A stretch of 32,226 nt of DNA from JBAZDV01 sp041669745 (lineage in GTDB: Archaea > Thermoplasmatota > Thermoplasmata > Methanomassiliicoccales > Methanomethylophilaceae). Position 1 is the first letter of the stretch; each line of letters starts with the position of its first letter. A program made the position numbers and the translations under genes. Under the pieces are notes generated by a model that saw only the letters and a program-made list of their open reading frames with translations, had not been told where the DNA came from and did no database searches. The stretch is from assembly GCA_041669745.1 (NCBI GenBank), contig JBAYAO010000008.1:1-32226 (forward strand), given 5' to 3'. Shown in pieces: positions 15,110 to 23,365 of the stretch.

Positions 15110-16300
15110 TCAGATCAGATCCTCGAAACCCTCTACGACCTTAGGGAACTTTGCCTTCACGACCTTGAGAAGATTGTGAACGTTGACCTCTTTGATATCT
15201 GATTCCCTTATCAGCTTGACTAGTTTATCGAGCGTCTCGTCGTCGAGTGTCGAAAATCTCTCCTTGGCCATCCAGTTCCTGTAGAGTTTATCCTCCATCC
15301 TGTCACGCCACATCTTCTCGTAGGGCTGTAGTGCCTTCTTTGAGAAATCTCCTGTCTTGGCGCACTCCGTGAGCACCTTGCCGGCATACATTCCTGTCCT
15401 GCATGCATGGGCTATTCCTCCTCCCGTGAGCGGATCTATGATCCTGGCCGCATCTCCAACCAGAATGAGGTTGTCTGCGATAGCAGAATCGATCCCCGGA
15501 CAGGTCGAGACCATACCGCCAACAATCTCGGTGATCTGACCTTTCGCAAGACGCGGCTCTGATGCGATATATCTGTCAAGATAGAACTTCGGATCGGCCC
15601 CGTGCTTGCATTTAGATGCCTGCACCCCGATACCCACATTCGCCTCGGATTTCCCCTTTGGGAATATCCACACATATCCGCCCGGTGCGGCCGATCCTAT
15701 AACAAATTCGCAGAAGACGGAATTTATATCGATATTGACCATCCTGTATTGGATGCATGTGTCGATGTCGCTCATCTTCAGAGTCGTATCCAACCCGGCC
15801 CATCTGCTGACCTGCGATTCGTATCCGTCGGCTGCAACGACACACTTCGCATAGATCTCGATCTCCTCCCCCATCCTGTTGGCCCTGATGCCGATGAGTT
15901 TTCCGTTCTCATGTGTGACCCCCGTGCACGATGTGCGCATCATTATCTGCGCACCGGCTTCGGCCGCCTGTTCCGCCAAATGTTTGTCGAACAGATGTCT
16001 TTCGAGGACGTATCCGACCTCTGAACCCGCTTTGCTCTCATCGAGTTGAAATGTGTATCCGCCTGGCGATCTGATTATAGCACCTGCCATATCGGCACGG
16101 ATCCATTTCGGATCGGGCACGACACCGATCTCCGATAACCATTTCTTCGAAACACCCTCGGCACACCTGAGTGGCGCCCCGATCTCCGCTTTTTTCTCAA
16201 CCAGTATCGTTTTAAGTCCGCCCAGCGCAGAATATTTTGCCGCCATGCTCCCGCCGGGACCGGCTCCCACTACGACTATGTCGCAGTCATATCTCTGCAT
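15110..16300 (-). CDS. Geranylgeranyl reductase (digeranylgeranylglycerophospholipid reductase family)
   Basis: This FAD enzyme saturates the double bonds of archaeal geranylgeranyl ether lipids at the membrane. The 396-residue protein has the N-terminal Rossmann motif V-V-V-G-A-G-P-G-G at residues 9-17, R-C-A-E-G-V-S near residue 45, and the second FAD motif G-D-A-A-R-I-I-D-P-L-T-G-G-G near residue 284. All are normal for the family. It directly follows a 56-residue ferredoxin gene, whose TGA abuts its ATG. In Methanosarcina acetivorans a neighbouring ferredoxin is needed for this reductase, and the same ggr-ferredoxin-tes order is known there. Full saturation of membrane lipids is therefore likely in this organism. 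Confidence 0.94.
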   Translation of the reverse strand: MQRYDCDIVVVGAGPGGSMAAKYSALGGLKTILVEKKAEIGAPLRCAEGVSKKWLSEIGVVPDPKWIRADMAGAIIRSPGGYTFQLDESKAGSEVGYVLERHLFDKHLAEQAAEAGAQIMMRTSCTGVTHENGKLIGIRANRMGEEIEIYAKCVVAADGYESQVSRWAGLDTTLKMSDIDTCIQYRMVNIDINSVFCEFVIGSAAPGGYVWIFPKGKSEANVGIGVQASKCKHGADPKFYLDRYIASEPRLAKGQITEIVGGMVSTCPGIDSAIADNLILVGDAARIIDPLTGGGIAHACRTGMYAGKVLTECAKTGDFSKKALQPYEKMWRDRMEDKLYRNWMAKERFSTLDDETLDKLVKLIRESDIKEVNVHNLLKVVKAKFPKVVEGFEDLI

Positions 16301-16471
16301 TCAAACACGCTCCATCGTAAGCGCACCTACCGGACATATCTTAACACATCTTCCGCACTTGTTGCAGTTGTCATTGAATTGCAGGATGTAATCGTTCAGG
16401 TAGATCGCATTCTTAGGGCATGAACCCACACATCCTCCGCAATGTAGACATTTCTCGTAACTAACCTTCAT
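16301..16471 (-). CDS. Small 2[4Fe-4S] ferredoxin, probable electron donor to geranylgeranyl reductase
   Basis: A short minus-strand frame from the ATG at 16471 to the TGA at 16301-16303 encodes 56 residues. Cysteines C8, C11, C14, C18 and C36, C39, C42, C46 form two classic C-x2-C-x2-C-x3-C-P arrays, so it should bind two [4Fe-4S] clusters. It sits between tes (gap 10 bases) and geranylgeranyl reductase (gap 0). This context and the Methanosarcina precedent suggest that it passes electrons to the lipid reductase, and perhaps to the radical SAM enzyme. It is small enough to be missed by annotation with a 60-codon cutoff. Confidence 0.93.
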   Translation of the reverse strand: MKVSYEKCLHCGGCVGSCPKNAIYLNDYILQFNDNCNKCGRCVKICPVGALTMERV

Positions 16472-16481
16472 TCCAATCACC

Positions 16482-18107
16482 CTATGCGTCGGGCCTCTGA
16501 TCCTCGGGCACGATCATCGCGTTCTCCAGATCCTTCGCTTCCTTCTTGTTCTTCTCCTTCCATTCGGCCAATGGCACAGAGAACTTCTCCTCGACTTCCT
16601 TGCGGTACTCCGGACCACCGTTGTACGCGCAGAACGGAATGACTCTGAGGTCCGGGGTCGCGTAATGGATGGCACAGCGTTCAACCCTTGCGATGTCATA
16701 GTTGTATGAATCCTGGAAATGCATACCGCCCACATACATCATCTTCCACGAGAATTCTGCAAGCGTTTTCTTCGATTTATCACTCATGACATTCTTCATC
16801 ACGCTGACCAGCTTCCTCTTGGTGAGTCCTTCCGGAAGTTTACTGGCATCCAGGCATCTGTTCATCAAGAGCGCCGCTTTCAGCACATAGTACTTCTTGT
16901 GCTTGGACCTGTCCGCCTTATCTGCCAATACACTTAGTTCCTGGGTGAACCTCTTCACATCGATGAATCTGGGGATCGGCGTGACGTTACCCTTGTCGTC
17001 CTTGAAAAGATATGTCGCAAGACCGCAATGCGGATGTGCCGTGAATGTAACCTTGTTCTGTCCCATCACCACGGATGCGAACTTCGAGATCGGCGCAACC
17101 ACCGGAACGGGATACCAGTCGTCCTTGTTAGTGTAACCCGTCTGTTCTTCCATGCATCTCGCTAGATCCGGAAGCGTGAACCTCCCCTTGTCCAGCTCCT
17201 CGCGTGTGATCCTTCCCGTGAAAGCGACCGGCTGGTAGTTGACACCGCGTACGATGTCCGAATTATCGAATGCGAATTTGAGTATATCTCCGACCTGATG
17301 ATCGTTGACACCTTTGACTATCGTTGGCACCAGGACCACCGAAGGCGGATGCTCCAGTTTTCTCAGGTTTTCGAGCACTTTCAGTTTTACGTTGAACATC
17401 TTCCTGTCTCTTGCCTGGACGTAAACGTCATCGGTAACACCGTCAAAAGACAGATAGATCGTGTTCAACCCAGCCTCTTTCGCCGCCCTGCAGAAATCCA
17501 CACTCTTGGCGAACTCAATCCCATTGGATGCCACCTGGACCTGTGCAAATTTCATCTGCTTTGCGACCCTTATTATGTCGATGAACCTCGGATGGATGGT
17601 CGGCTCTCCCCCTGAAAACTGGATCGCTGTGCACTTTATCGGTTTCTCATCCCTGAGCATCTGCAACATCGCCACAACTTCATCGTAGCTCGGCTCATAG
17701 ACATATCCAGCCTGATTCGCATTCGCAAAACATATGGGGCAGTTCATGTTGCATCTGTTCGTCAGATCTATGTTCGCGAGAGCTGTGCAGGAGATCATGT
17801 CGACCCTGCTGCCGCCTATCATGATGTGGACGTTGTCCTCTTCGACAGCCTCGACCGCCGCCTTATCGTCGGGATTCAGAAGACCTATGCCGTCCTGAGC
17901 GTATTCCTCGACTTTGAGATACATTTCAACGTCGGACCAGATGACATCATCGAAATCCCCGTGTTCAGGACACTTTTTCTTCGCGTAGACCTTTCCGTCC
18001 TTTTTGTAATACTCAGTATCCAGGATCTTCCCGCACTCGGGACAGATTGATTTCACCCTCTTCGGAAGACCTTTTACGTTGGCGTACTCTTTAGTTGTTC
18101 CAGGCAT
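16482..18107 (-). CDS. tes: Tetraether lipid synthase-type radical SAM protein
   Basis: The 541-residue protein matches the Tes/MJ0619 family, which couples two archaeal diether lipids by joining their phytanyl tails into membrane-spanning GDGT lipids. An N-terminal cysteine region (C22-x2-C25, C46-P-E-H-G) precedes the radical SAM cluster C119-x3-C123-x2-C126, with F-S-G-G-E-P-T shortly after. Further conserved cysteines appear in H-P-H-C-G, M-N-R-C-L-D, V-E-R-C-A-I-H and P-F-C-A-Y, consistent with extra clusters. The neighbours (ferredoxin, geranylgeranyl reductase) have the same order as in Methanosarcina acetivorans, where the corresponding gene makes GDGTs. Related rSAM enzymes with other lipid substrates share this layout, so the exact product is inferred. 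Confidence 0.88.
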   Translation of the reverse strand: MPGTTKEYANVKGLPKRVKSICPECGKILDTEYYKKDGKVYAKKKCPEHGDFDDVIWSDVEMYLKVEEYAQDGIGLLNPDDKAAVEAVEEDNVHIMIGGSRVDMISCTALANIDLTNRCNMNCPICFANANQAGYVYEPSYDEVVAMLQMLRDEKPIKCTAIQFSGGEPTIHPRFIDIIRVAKQMKFAQVQVASNGIEFAKSVDFCRAAKEAGLNTIYLSFDGVTDDVYVQARDRKMFNVKLKVLENLRKLEHPPSVVLVPTIVKGVNDHQVGDILKFAFDNSDIVRGVNYQPVAFTGRITREELDKGRFTLPDLARCMEEQTGYTNKDDWYPVPVVAPISKFASVVMGQNKVTFTAHPHCGLATYLFKDDKGNVTPIPRFIDVKRFTQELSVLADKADRSKHKKYYVLKAALLMNRCLDASKLPEGLTKRKLVSVMKNVMSDKSKKTLAEFSWKMMYVGGMHFQDSYNYDIARVERCAIHYATPDLRVIPFCAYNGGPEYRKEVEEKFSVPLAEWKEKNKKEAKDLENAMIVPEDQRPDA

Positions 18108-18142
18108 GAGTATCCCCTATTCTTGGTACAATTGCAACGTTG

Positions 18143-18150
18143 GTTATAAT
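18143..18150 (-). promoter_or_regulatory. TATA-like box of the tes-ferredoxin-ggr operon
   Basis: The minus strand reads ATTATAAC, 36-43 bases before the tes ATG at 18107. This leaves roughly 10 bases of leader. Confidence 0.45.
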
Positions 18151-18170
18151 GTTTCCCCCAGGAATTTTCG

Positions 18171-18200
18171 GTCGCGCGTGCGCATGCGACGAGCGACGCG
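18171..18200. promoter_or_regulatory. CpG-rich cluster with repeated GCGAC, possible regulator site
   Basis: Between the divergent tes and exported-protein promoters lies a 30-base stretch far richer in G, C and CpG than its surroundings. It contains GTCGC at 18171 and two direct GCGAC copies at 18186 and 18193, and the palindrome CGCATGCG. It lies upstream of both TATA boxes, where an activator or repressor could serve both genes. No known motif is recognised. Confidence 0.35.
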
Positions 18201-18224
18201 GATAAGTGTAACAGTAGCTATTGG

Positions 18225-18232
18225 CTTATATT
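18225..18232 (+). promoter_or_regulatory. TATA-like box for the 1352-residue exported protein
   Basis: CTTATATT is centred about 28 bases before the ATG at 18257. This supports that start over the in-frame ATG at 18221, which lies within or ahead of the box. Confidence 0.5.
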
Positions 18233-18256
18233 TCGGCGTGTCCCGAATCTTTTACG

Positions 18257-21200
18257 ATGAAGAAAATCACATTCGAGAATCTCGGCAGGTCCAAGAAGGG
18301 TCAGATGCCTTTTGCACTGATCGCTGTCACACTCCTGCTTCTGGGTTCGGCCTATGGTGCAGTATATGCATACATCGAGAATTCTGAGGAAAACACCGAA
18401 AGCCTGGCGCAGGAACTTACCTCGATGGGTGTCGGAATGACCGAAACGAAATATACGGTCGAGGCTGCGTTGGGAAACATAATCAACGAACTGAGCAGAG
18501 AGAACACTGGAGGTACCCTCGCGGAGAGGATGGATAGCTTTGACGAAAAGGTGGACACATGGTTCTCCTCGAATTTTCCGATGAGCGACAGAGGCATCAC
18601 CGCTAGGGTCGCACAGTATGATGTAGATCTGAACGTCGAGACCCTGAAGATGTCTTCGGGCGATAAATTTACCGACCCATCCAGACCGTCCTATCTAAGA
18701 GCGACCGGATACATGAACGTCGATTTCATTTCGGCAGCCGGAACATCCTCAAGAACGGTCGATATCTCTGCGGACGGAACGTCTGGATTACCGTTCGTCG
18801 TAGAACGTGCCTCTGAGTTCGAATTGTCCGTATCAGGGGACGAATCCGCCCTCACGCAGCTGATCAGCTATCAGCTTTCGTCATTGGCACAGCAGAGGGT
18901 ACTTTCCGGTTACGGTGCCGTTTCCGAAGGTGGCGAACGTGGAACCTCTTCCATCATCACCGAGAAGGACGTGAACGATGCCTACAGGAACGCACTTTCC
19001 ATAATTGAGATGATCTGCTTCAGGGATACCGGGAATGACGATCCGCTTCTTGAGTCCGCTGTCAGTGTTGATGCGGCAGAGATGCTGGCTATGAGGGATG
19101 GATATATCGAGATGGACCTGAGTGCGATATTTTCTCAGACTTTGCTTTCGATGATCGACACACTAGTGATACAGTGGATGGATTATTTTATGTTGGACAA
19201 GGCTGTGTACGCAATGGATGTCATCTCGGATTCCGTACGCAGATGCTGGAATGCACTGGTCTCCTTCATAGACAACGACGACCGGGCGGATGCCGGACAG
19301 TATCTGAAGGACCTGATGCAGAACCTCGGATATGCCGAAAAGGACTACAGATTCCTCTTTGATAGCCCATCGATTTCCGTAACAACCAATGCCATGGATA
19401 TCGTTTTGACTGCCGGATCCTCCTCAGAGAATGTCACGATTCCCGAGATGGATATCCTTATACCTTTTCCTGAGACCGACATCGTATCATGGAACGGATG
19501 GGATCATTTCATCAACGAATATCATGAGGGGAGGAACGATCTGATGGAGTCCTTCAGGAACATCATCAAAACAATTGCCATAGAACTATCTTCCTCAACC
19601 GATCTGGGCATAATCCGGATAGATGTCGATGCATACGACGGCAGTGTGTTCTCCCAGACACTTTCGGAATCGATCACAAAGGCACTGAACGAACAACGGG
19701 ACGGCGTAGAAATGTGTATGGAGAGGACCATCAGAGATTCGCCCGTCTGCGATCCTCTTTTCATTGCCATGTACGAAAGGATCGTTGAATGTCGCAACGA
19801 GATCTTCTGTGCCGACGGATTTGAAAAGACAATGAGATTGTCCATTGAGAAGGATGTCACTGAATACCTTAACAGGACTTACGGAACGGTATTGGATCCG
19901 ACCTTCGTCGATGAAATCGTCGATAGGATCATGGAATCAGAACAGGTATCCGATGCTGTCGAGGGATACAACGAAAAGATCGACACGAGGATACGGTTCT
20001 TCAGGGATATATTGACACAGATCCCCAAGGACAACGAATCCGTGATCAAAAACATCCTTGTGGATATCGCCAGAAGAGGCATGTGCGCATTTGATCTGTA
20101 CCCGCTCGTAGAATCGAATATGAACGGATTATGCCAGGAAGTAACATCGTATAATGATATGAACGCACATTCGGGACTTACGGAATTCAACGGCACCAAA
20201 GGTTTCACACTATACGACGGTGACGAGAACCTCTACGAGGAGTTCATGGACATCAGGGATGGCGGCGATGTCATCATAAACATCACAACCCCACAGGATA
20301 ACAAAAACCAATGTGTGCATTACGTTGGACTCGATGACCATACCGCCGCACCCTACACGTCTGTGTTTTCCGTCAGGATCAAAGCCGATGTGGAGTACAG
20401 CATACTGTCCTCATCGGCTGTCCTTTCAGCTCTGGGAACGTATGACGCCAGATTCGAGGATAACTTCTATCTCGATACGGTCGTTGACATTCCGTGTGTC
20501 AGCGGCTGGGCACTTGCGGGTGTCGAATACAGATCGAGCACAGATTTCCTTGACGATGCCTGGCAATTCCTTCTGAAGGCACTGGAACCTTTGCTTGAAC
20601 CTCTGAGAAAGGTGTACGGAATGCTGCGGGAACTCTTTGACCTGTGCGGTTCGGCGATGGTCGAGATCTCTGATTACGTATCGGAATTGGTGATGAAATT
20701 CTATGAAGCCGTGGAAGAACCCGTGGCGATGATCCAAAAATTCATAGATGACACTCTGCAGGACCTGATCGACAATGTCGGAATTGGCCTGGACATAGGT
20801 CTCACGTCCCAATCCGTCACATTGGAGTATTTTGGGATGAAACTCACTGTGCAGACGAAATTGGCAACACTCGTGAAGAATACCAAGACACTCGTGAAGA
20901 TAACATTGACAAGAACCGTCAACGACACCGAGATATCCGGCTCCGTCGAGCTCAGGAAGAATCCCGAGGACGGTTTCATCTTTATCGGCAACGGTTATGC
21001 AAAGACAGATGGTTGGAACATCGACCTTGCACTTGACCCGCTCATGAAGACCGGCTCCACCTTGATCAATATCGACGGAAAGATCAGAAACGTAGAATTC
21101 GAGGCTGTAATGCCCCAACTTGTTCAGTATGAGAAGATAGGATTGAGGGTCTCGGACATCCCAGGAATCGGTGGTGTCATCTCCAACATACCTCTGCCTA

Positions 21201-22315
21201 TCCCAGGAATGAAGGGAAGTCTCGATGTCGGACTGGAACTGAAGTACAATCTCCCTGTCAAAACAGGACTGCTCATCAATGAATTCGAATCCAACCCTGC
21301 TGGCTCTGATAACGGGACAGAATGGGTGGAACTCCTGAACTCGACAAACAAAGCGATCGATCTGAAGGACTACGTTCTTCTCCCTGGAAGTAACGCCAAA
21401 AAGGCATTTACCATCGGAAGTCTCGTGCTTCCCCCAGGTGGAAAAACCGTAATAACCTTTGAGAGACAGACGCTGAATAATTCCAAGAGCAGCGGTGAAA
21501 AGAGCGGTGACCGTATAACCCTTGTCGATCCGAACGGAAAAAATATCGATCAAACCCCATGGAAATCAGATTCTTCCAACAACGACCGCACCTGGCAGAG
21601 AAGTATCGACGGCTATACCGAGTGGACATTCGCGAAAGGCACACCTGGATCGAAAAACGGCGGATCGATACCCGGTGGTGTTCTTATGCGAACATTCATA
21701 ATCGACTGTTTCAGATCGGCCGGCGAAAAAGTGTTCGAAGAGATGGGCAACAAAATAAAAAGCACCGATAGTCTAGCACTTTTTTTGCAAAAGGTCATTG
21801 AAACAGCATTCGAAAATATCATAAAATCGATTGCAAATTCCATCGTAAGCGCTTCTGTATTCATCGAGTTGGAGATAACTGATTATGCGGAGACACAACA
21901 CAATGGCATTCGCGTTTCGCTTGAGATAGGCTCGGAATTCATCGAGGACGGTCTGACTTGGCTAATCGGCGAGATCGATTGTATATCGAAATATGCCGCA
22001 AACGATATGGATCCCGCAGAGATAGTCTATGAGGATTCGTATCTGCGGACCACAGTCTACACGGGAATGGGCGCGCCGCATTTTCTCGACATCACGGACA
22101 TTGACACCGATGTTGTAGTTGGAATGTCGGTCAGCGTGAATATCGCGGGCCTTCAGAACATTTTAGGAAAAGATGTGGGCAGATGGAAGGCAAGCATTGG
22201 TATCGTAATGGAAGACGTTCCGACAATATTGATCCCGGCAAAACTCAAAGCTGATAAAACATTGAAGGCCGATCTATGGCTGCTGAGGGTGGACTTCCAG
22301 GAGGCGGAAGATTGA
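18257..22315 (+). CDS. Very large exported or membrane-anchored protein with a lamin-tail-like domain
   Basis: This 1352-residue protein begins with a charged stretch, K-K-G-Q-M-P-F-A, then a hydrophobic segment (about residues 18-40), as in class III or simple signal anchors, so most of it should lie outside the membrane. The K-G-Q-x-P-F-A start recalls large exported haloarchaeal proteins of the DUF7286 kind, from memory. Residues about 1004-1135 form a lamin-tail-type beta domain (L-L-I-N-E-F-E-S-N-P, then W-V-E-L-L-N-S-T, ending G-T-P-G-S-K-N-G). The rest is long helical regions (140-640, 770-860) and beta-rich parts with no known catalytic motif. It is divergent from tes and directly followed by the NOG1-like gene, which has its own promoter. 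A cell-surface role is inference. Confidence 0.8.
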   Translation: MKKITFENLGRSKKGQMPFALIAVTLLLLGSAYGAVYAYIENSEENTESLAQELTSMGVGMTETKYTVEAALGNIINELSRENTGGTLAERMDSFDEKVDTWFSSNFPMSDRGITARVAQYDVDLNVETLKMSSGDKFTDPSRPSYLRATGYMNVDFISAAGTSSRTVDISADGTSGLPFVVERASEFELSVSGDESALTQLISYQLSSLAQQRVLSGYGAVSEGGERGTSSIITEKDVNDAYRNALSIIEMICFRDTGNDDPLLESAVSVDAAEMLAMRDGYIEMDLSAIFSQTLLSMIDTLVIQWMDYFMLDKAVYAMDVISDSVRRCWNALVSFIDNDDRADAGQYLKDLMQNLGYAEKDYRFLFDSPSISVTTNAMDIVLTAGSSSENVTIPEMDILIPFPETDIVSWNGWDHFINEYHEGRNDLMESFRNIIKTIAIELSSSTDLGIIRIDVDAYDGSVFSQTLSESITKALNEQRDGVEMCMERTIRDSPVCDPLFIAMYERIVECRNEIFCADGFEKTMRLSIEKDVTEYLNRTYGTVLDPTFVDEIVDRIMESEQVSDAVEGYNEKIDTRIRFFRDILTQIPKDNESVIKNILVDIARRGMCAFDLYPLVESNMNGLCQEVTSYNDMNAHSGLTEFNGTKGFTLYDGDENLYEEFMDIRDGGDVIINITTPQDNKNQCVHYVGLDDHTAAPYTSVFSVRIKADVEYSILSSSAVLSALGTYDARFEDNFYLDTVVDIPCVSGWALAGVEYRSSTDFLDDAWQFLLKALEPLLEPLRKVYGMLRELFDLCGSAMVEISDYVSELVMKFYEAVEEPVAMIQKFIDDTLQDLIDNVGIGLDIGLTSQSVTLEYFGMKLTVQTKLATLVKNTKTLVKITLTRTVNDTEISGSVELRKNPEDGFIFIGNGYAKTDGWNIDLALDPLMKTGSTLINIDGKIRNVEFEAVMPQLVQYEKIGLRVSDIPGIGGVISNIPLPIPGMKGSLDVGLELKYNLPVKTGLLINEFESNPAGSDNGTEWVELLNSTNKAIDLKDYVLLPGSNAKKAFTIGSLVLPPGGKTVITFERQTLNNSKSSGEKSGDRITLVDPNGKNIDQTPWKSDSSNNDRTWQRSIDGYTEWTFAKGTPGSKNGGSIPGGVLMRTFIIDCFRSAGEKVFEEMGNKIKSTDSLALFLQKVIETAFENIIKSIANSIVSASVFIELEITDYAETQHNGIRVSLEIGSEFIEDGLTWLIGEIDCISKYAANDMDPAEIVYEDSYLRTTVYTGMGAPHFLDITDIDTDVVVGMSVSVNIAGLQNILGKDVGRWKASIGIVMEDVPTILIPAKLKADKTLKADLWLLRVDFQEAED

Positions 22316-22340
22316 ATGATCGTCGGTGATTCCCCAAATC

Positions 22341-22346
22341 TTTATA
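22341..22346 (+). promoter_or_regulatory. TATA-like box of the NOG1-polC operon
   Basis: TTTATA, within TCTTTATAGG, is centred about 27 bases before the ATG at 22370. It implies a leaderless start there rather than at the in-frame ATG at 22316 right after the upstream stop. Confidence 0.5.
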
Positions 22347-22369
22347 GGCAGGATATCATAACGACGGAT

Positions 22370-23365
22370 ATGGCCGGAAAGACCCACAGTATACCAACCG
22401 TTCTCAGCTCCGAGGAACTTATGGATAAGGCGTTCCATAGGGCATCCAAGATCACCGTTAACGGCACTACTGCTCTTGACGGAAAAAAGAAGACGATCCT
22501 TGCCAAGATAACCGCATCCGGCGACATAGTCAAAGATACACTGACGGAATATGTTAACAGATTCCCCAGACTCGAAAAAGAGGATGATTTCTTTCCTGAG
22601 CTGGTCGATCTCGTTATCGGACTAGACCAGTATAAGAAATCCCTGGGGGCCATGAATTGGGCTGCTGGAAAAACTGAAAAATTGAAAAACGAGGCACTCA
22701 GGAACGTCAGACGCTCTAAAGACATACAGATCATCGAATCCGTAAGAAGCGGCTTCTACGGAAGACTGTCATCCGTCATCCGTCAGATCTCCGATGACCT
22801 GCTTTTCCTGCAGAATGCGAAGAACAGATTCAGAAGTCTTCCGACGATCAGATCCGATGTTGCGACCGTGGTAGTGGCTGGATTTCCGAATGTTGGAAAA
22901 AGTAAACTCGTAACCGAATTGAGTACAGCCACACCCGAGATCGCTCCGTATCCGTTCACCACAAGAGGCATAGTTATAGGTCATATCGAAGAAGACTGGA
23001 GAAAATTTCAGATCATCGACACACCTGGTCTCCTGGACAGAAGATTGGATGAAAGGAACGACATAGAGAGACAGGCCATACTGGCGTTGAAATATCTGAC
23101 CCACGTGATGCTTTTCGTTCTCGATCCGTCGGAAACATGCGGCTACTCCATGGAGAAACAACTGGCTCTGCTTGAATCTGTGGAGAACGGATTCCAGGGC
23201 GTTCCGATCATTGTCGTAGAAAGCAAGTGCGACCTTGAACGCAGCGGCAACGACGAACATCTATCCTTCTCTGCCGAAACCGGCGAGAACATGGATATCC
23301 TGCGCGAACGGGTTATCTCCGAGCTCAAGAGGGTAGTACTTACCGAAAAAGTGGTGAATGGTTGA
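22370..23365 (+). CDS. NOG1-family GTP-binding protein
   Basis: NOG1 GTPases act in assembly of the large ribosomal subunit. The protein (331 residues from the ATG at 22370) has a helical N-terminal domain of about 160 residues, as in NOG1, then a GTPase domain. G1 is G-F-P-N-V-G-K-S at residues 171-178, and the switch region is Y-P-F-T-T-R-G. G3 is D-T-P-G-L-L-D-R, G4 is S-K-C-D instead of N-K-x-D, and G5 is S-A-E-T-G-E-N. The S-K-C-D variant is conservative and probably functional. Archaeal NOG1 lacks the eukaryotic C-terminal extension, as here. The stop overlaps the first possible polC start by 8 bases, so replication and ribosome-assembly genes share one message. Confidence 0.88.
   Translation: MAGKTHSIPTVLSSEELMDKAFHRASKITVNGTTALDGKKKTILAKITASGDIVKDTLTEYVNRFPRLEKEDDFFPELVDLVIGLDQYKKSLGAMNWAAGKTEKLKNEALRNVRRSKDIQIIESVRSGFYGRLSSVIRQISDDLLFLQNAKNRFRSLPTIRSDVATVVVAGFPNVGKSKLVTELSTATPEIAPYPFTTRGIVIGHIEEDWRKFQIIDTPGLLDRRLDERNDIERQAILALKYLTHVMLFVLDPSETCGYSMEKQLALLESVENGFQGVPIIVVESKCDLERSGNDEHLSFSAETGENMDILRERVISELKRVVLTEKVVNG

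Noticed and set aside
20426..21553. Minus-strand open frame of 375 codons inside the exported protein gene
   Set aside because: The plus-strand frame is continuous over 1352 codons with a lamin-tail-like domain; the minus-strand translation shows no family pattern and has no promoter.
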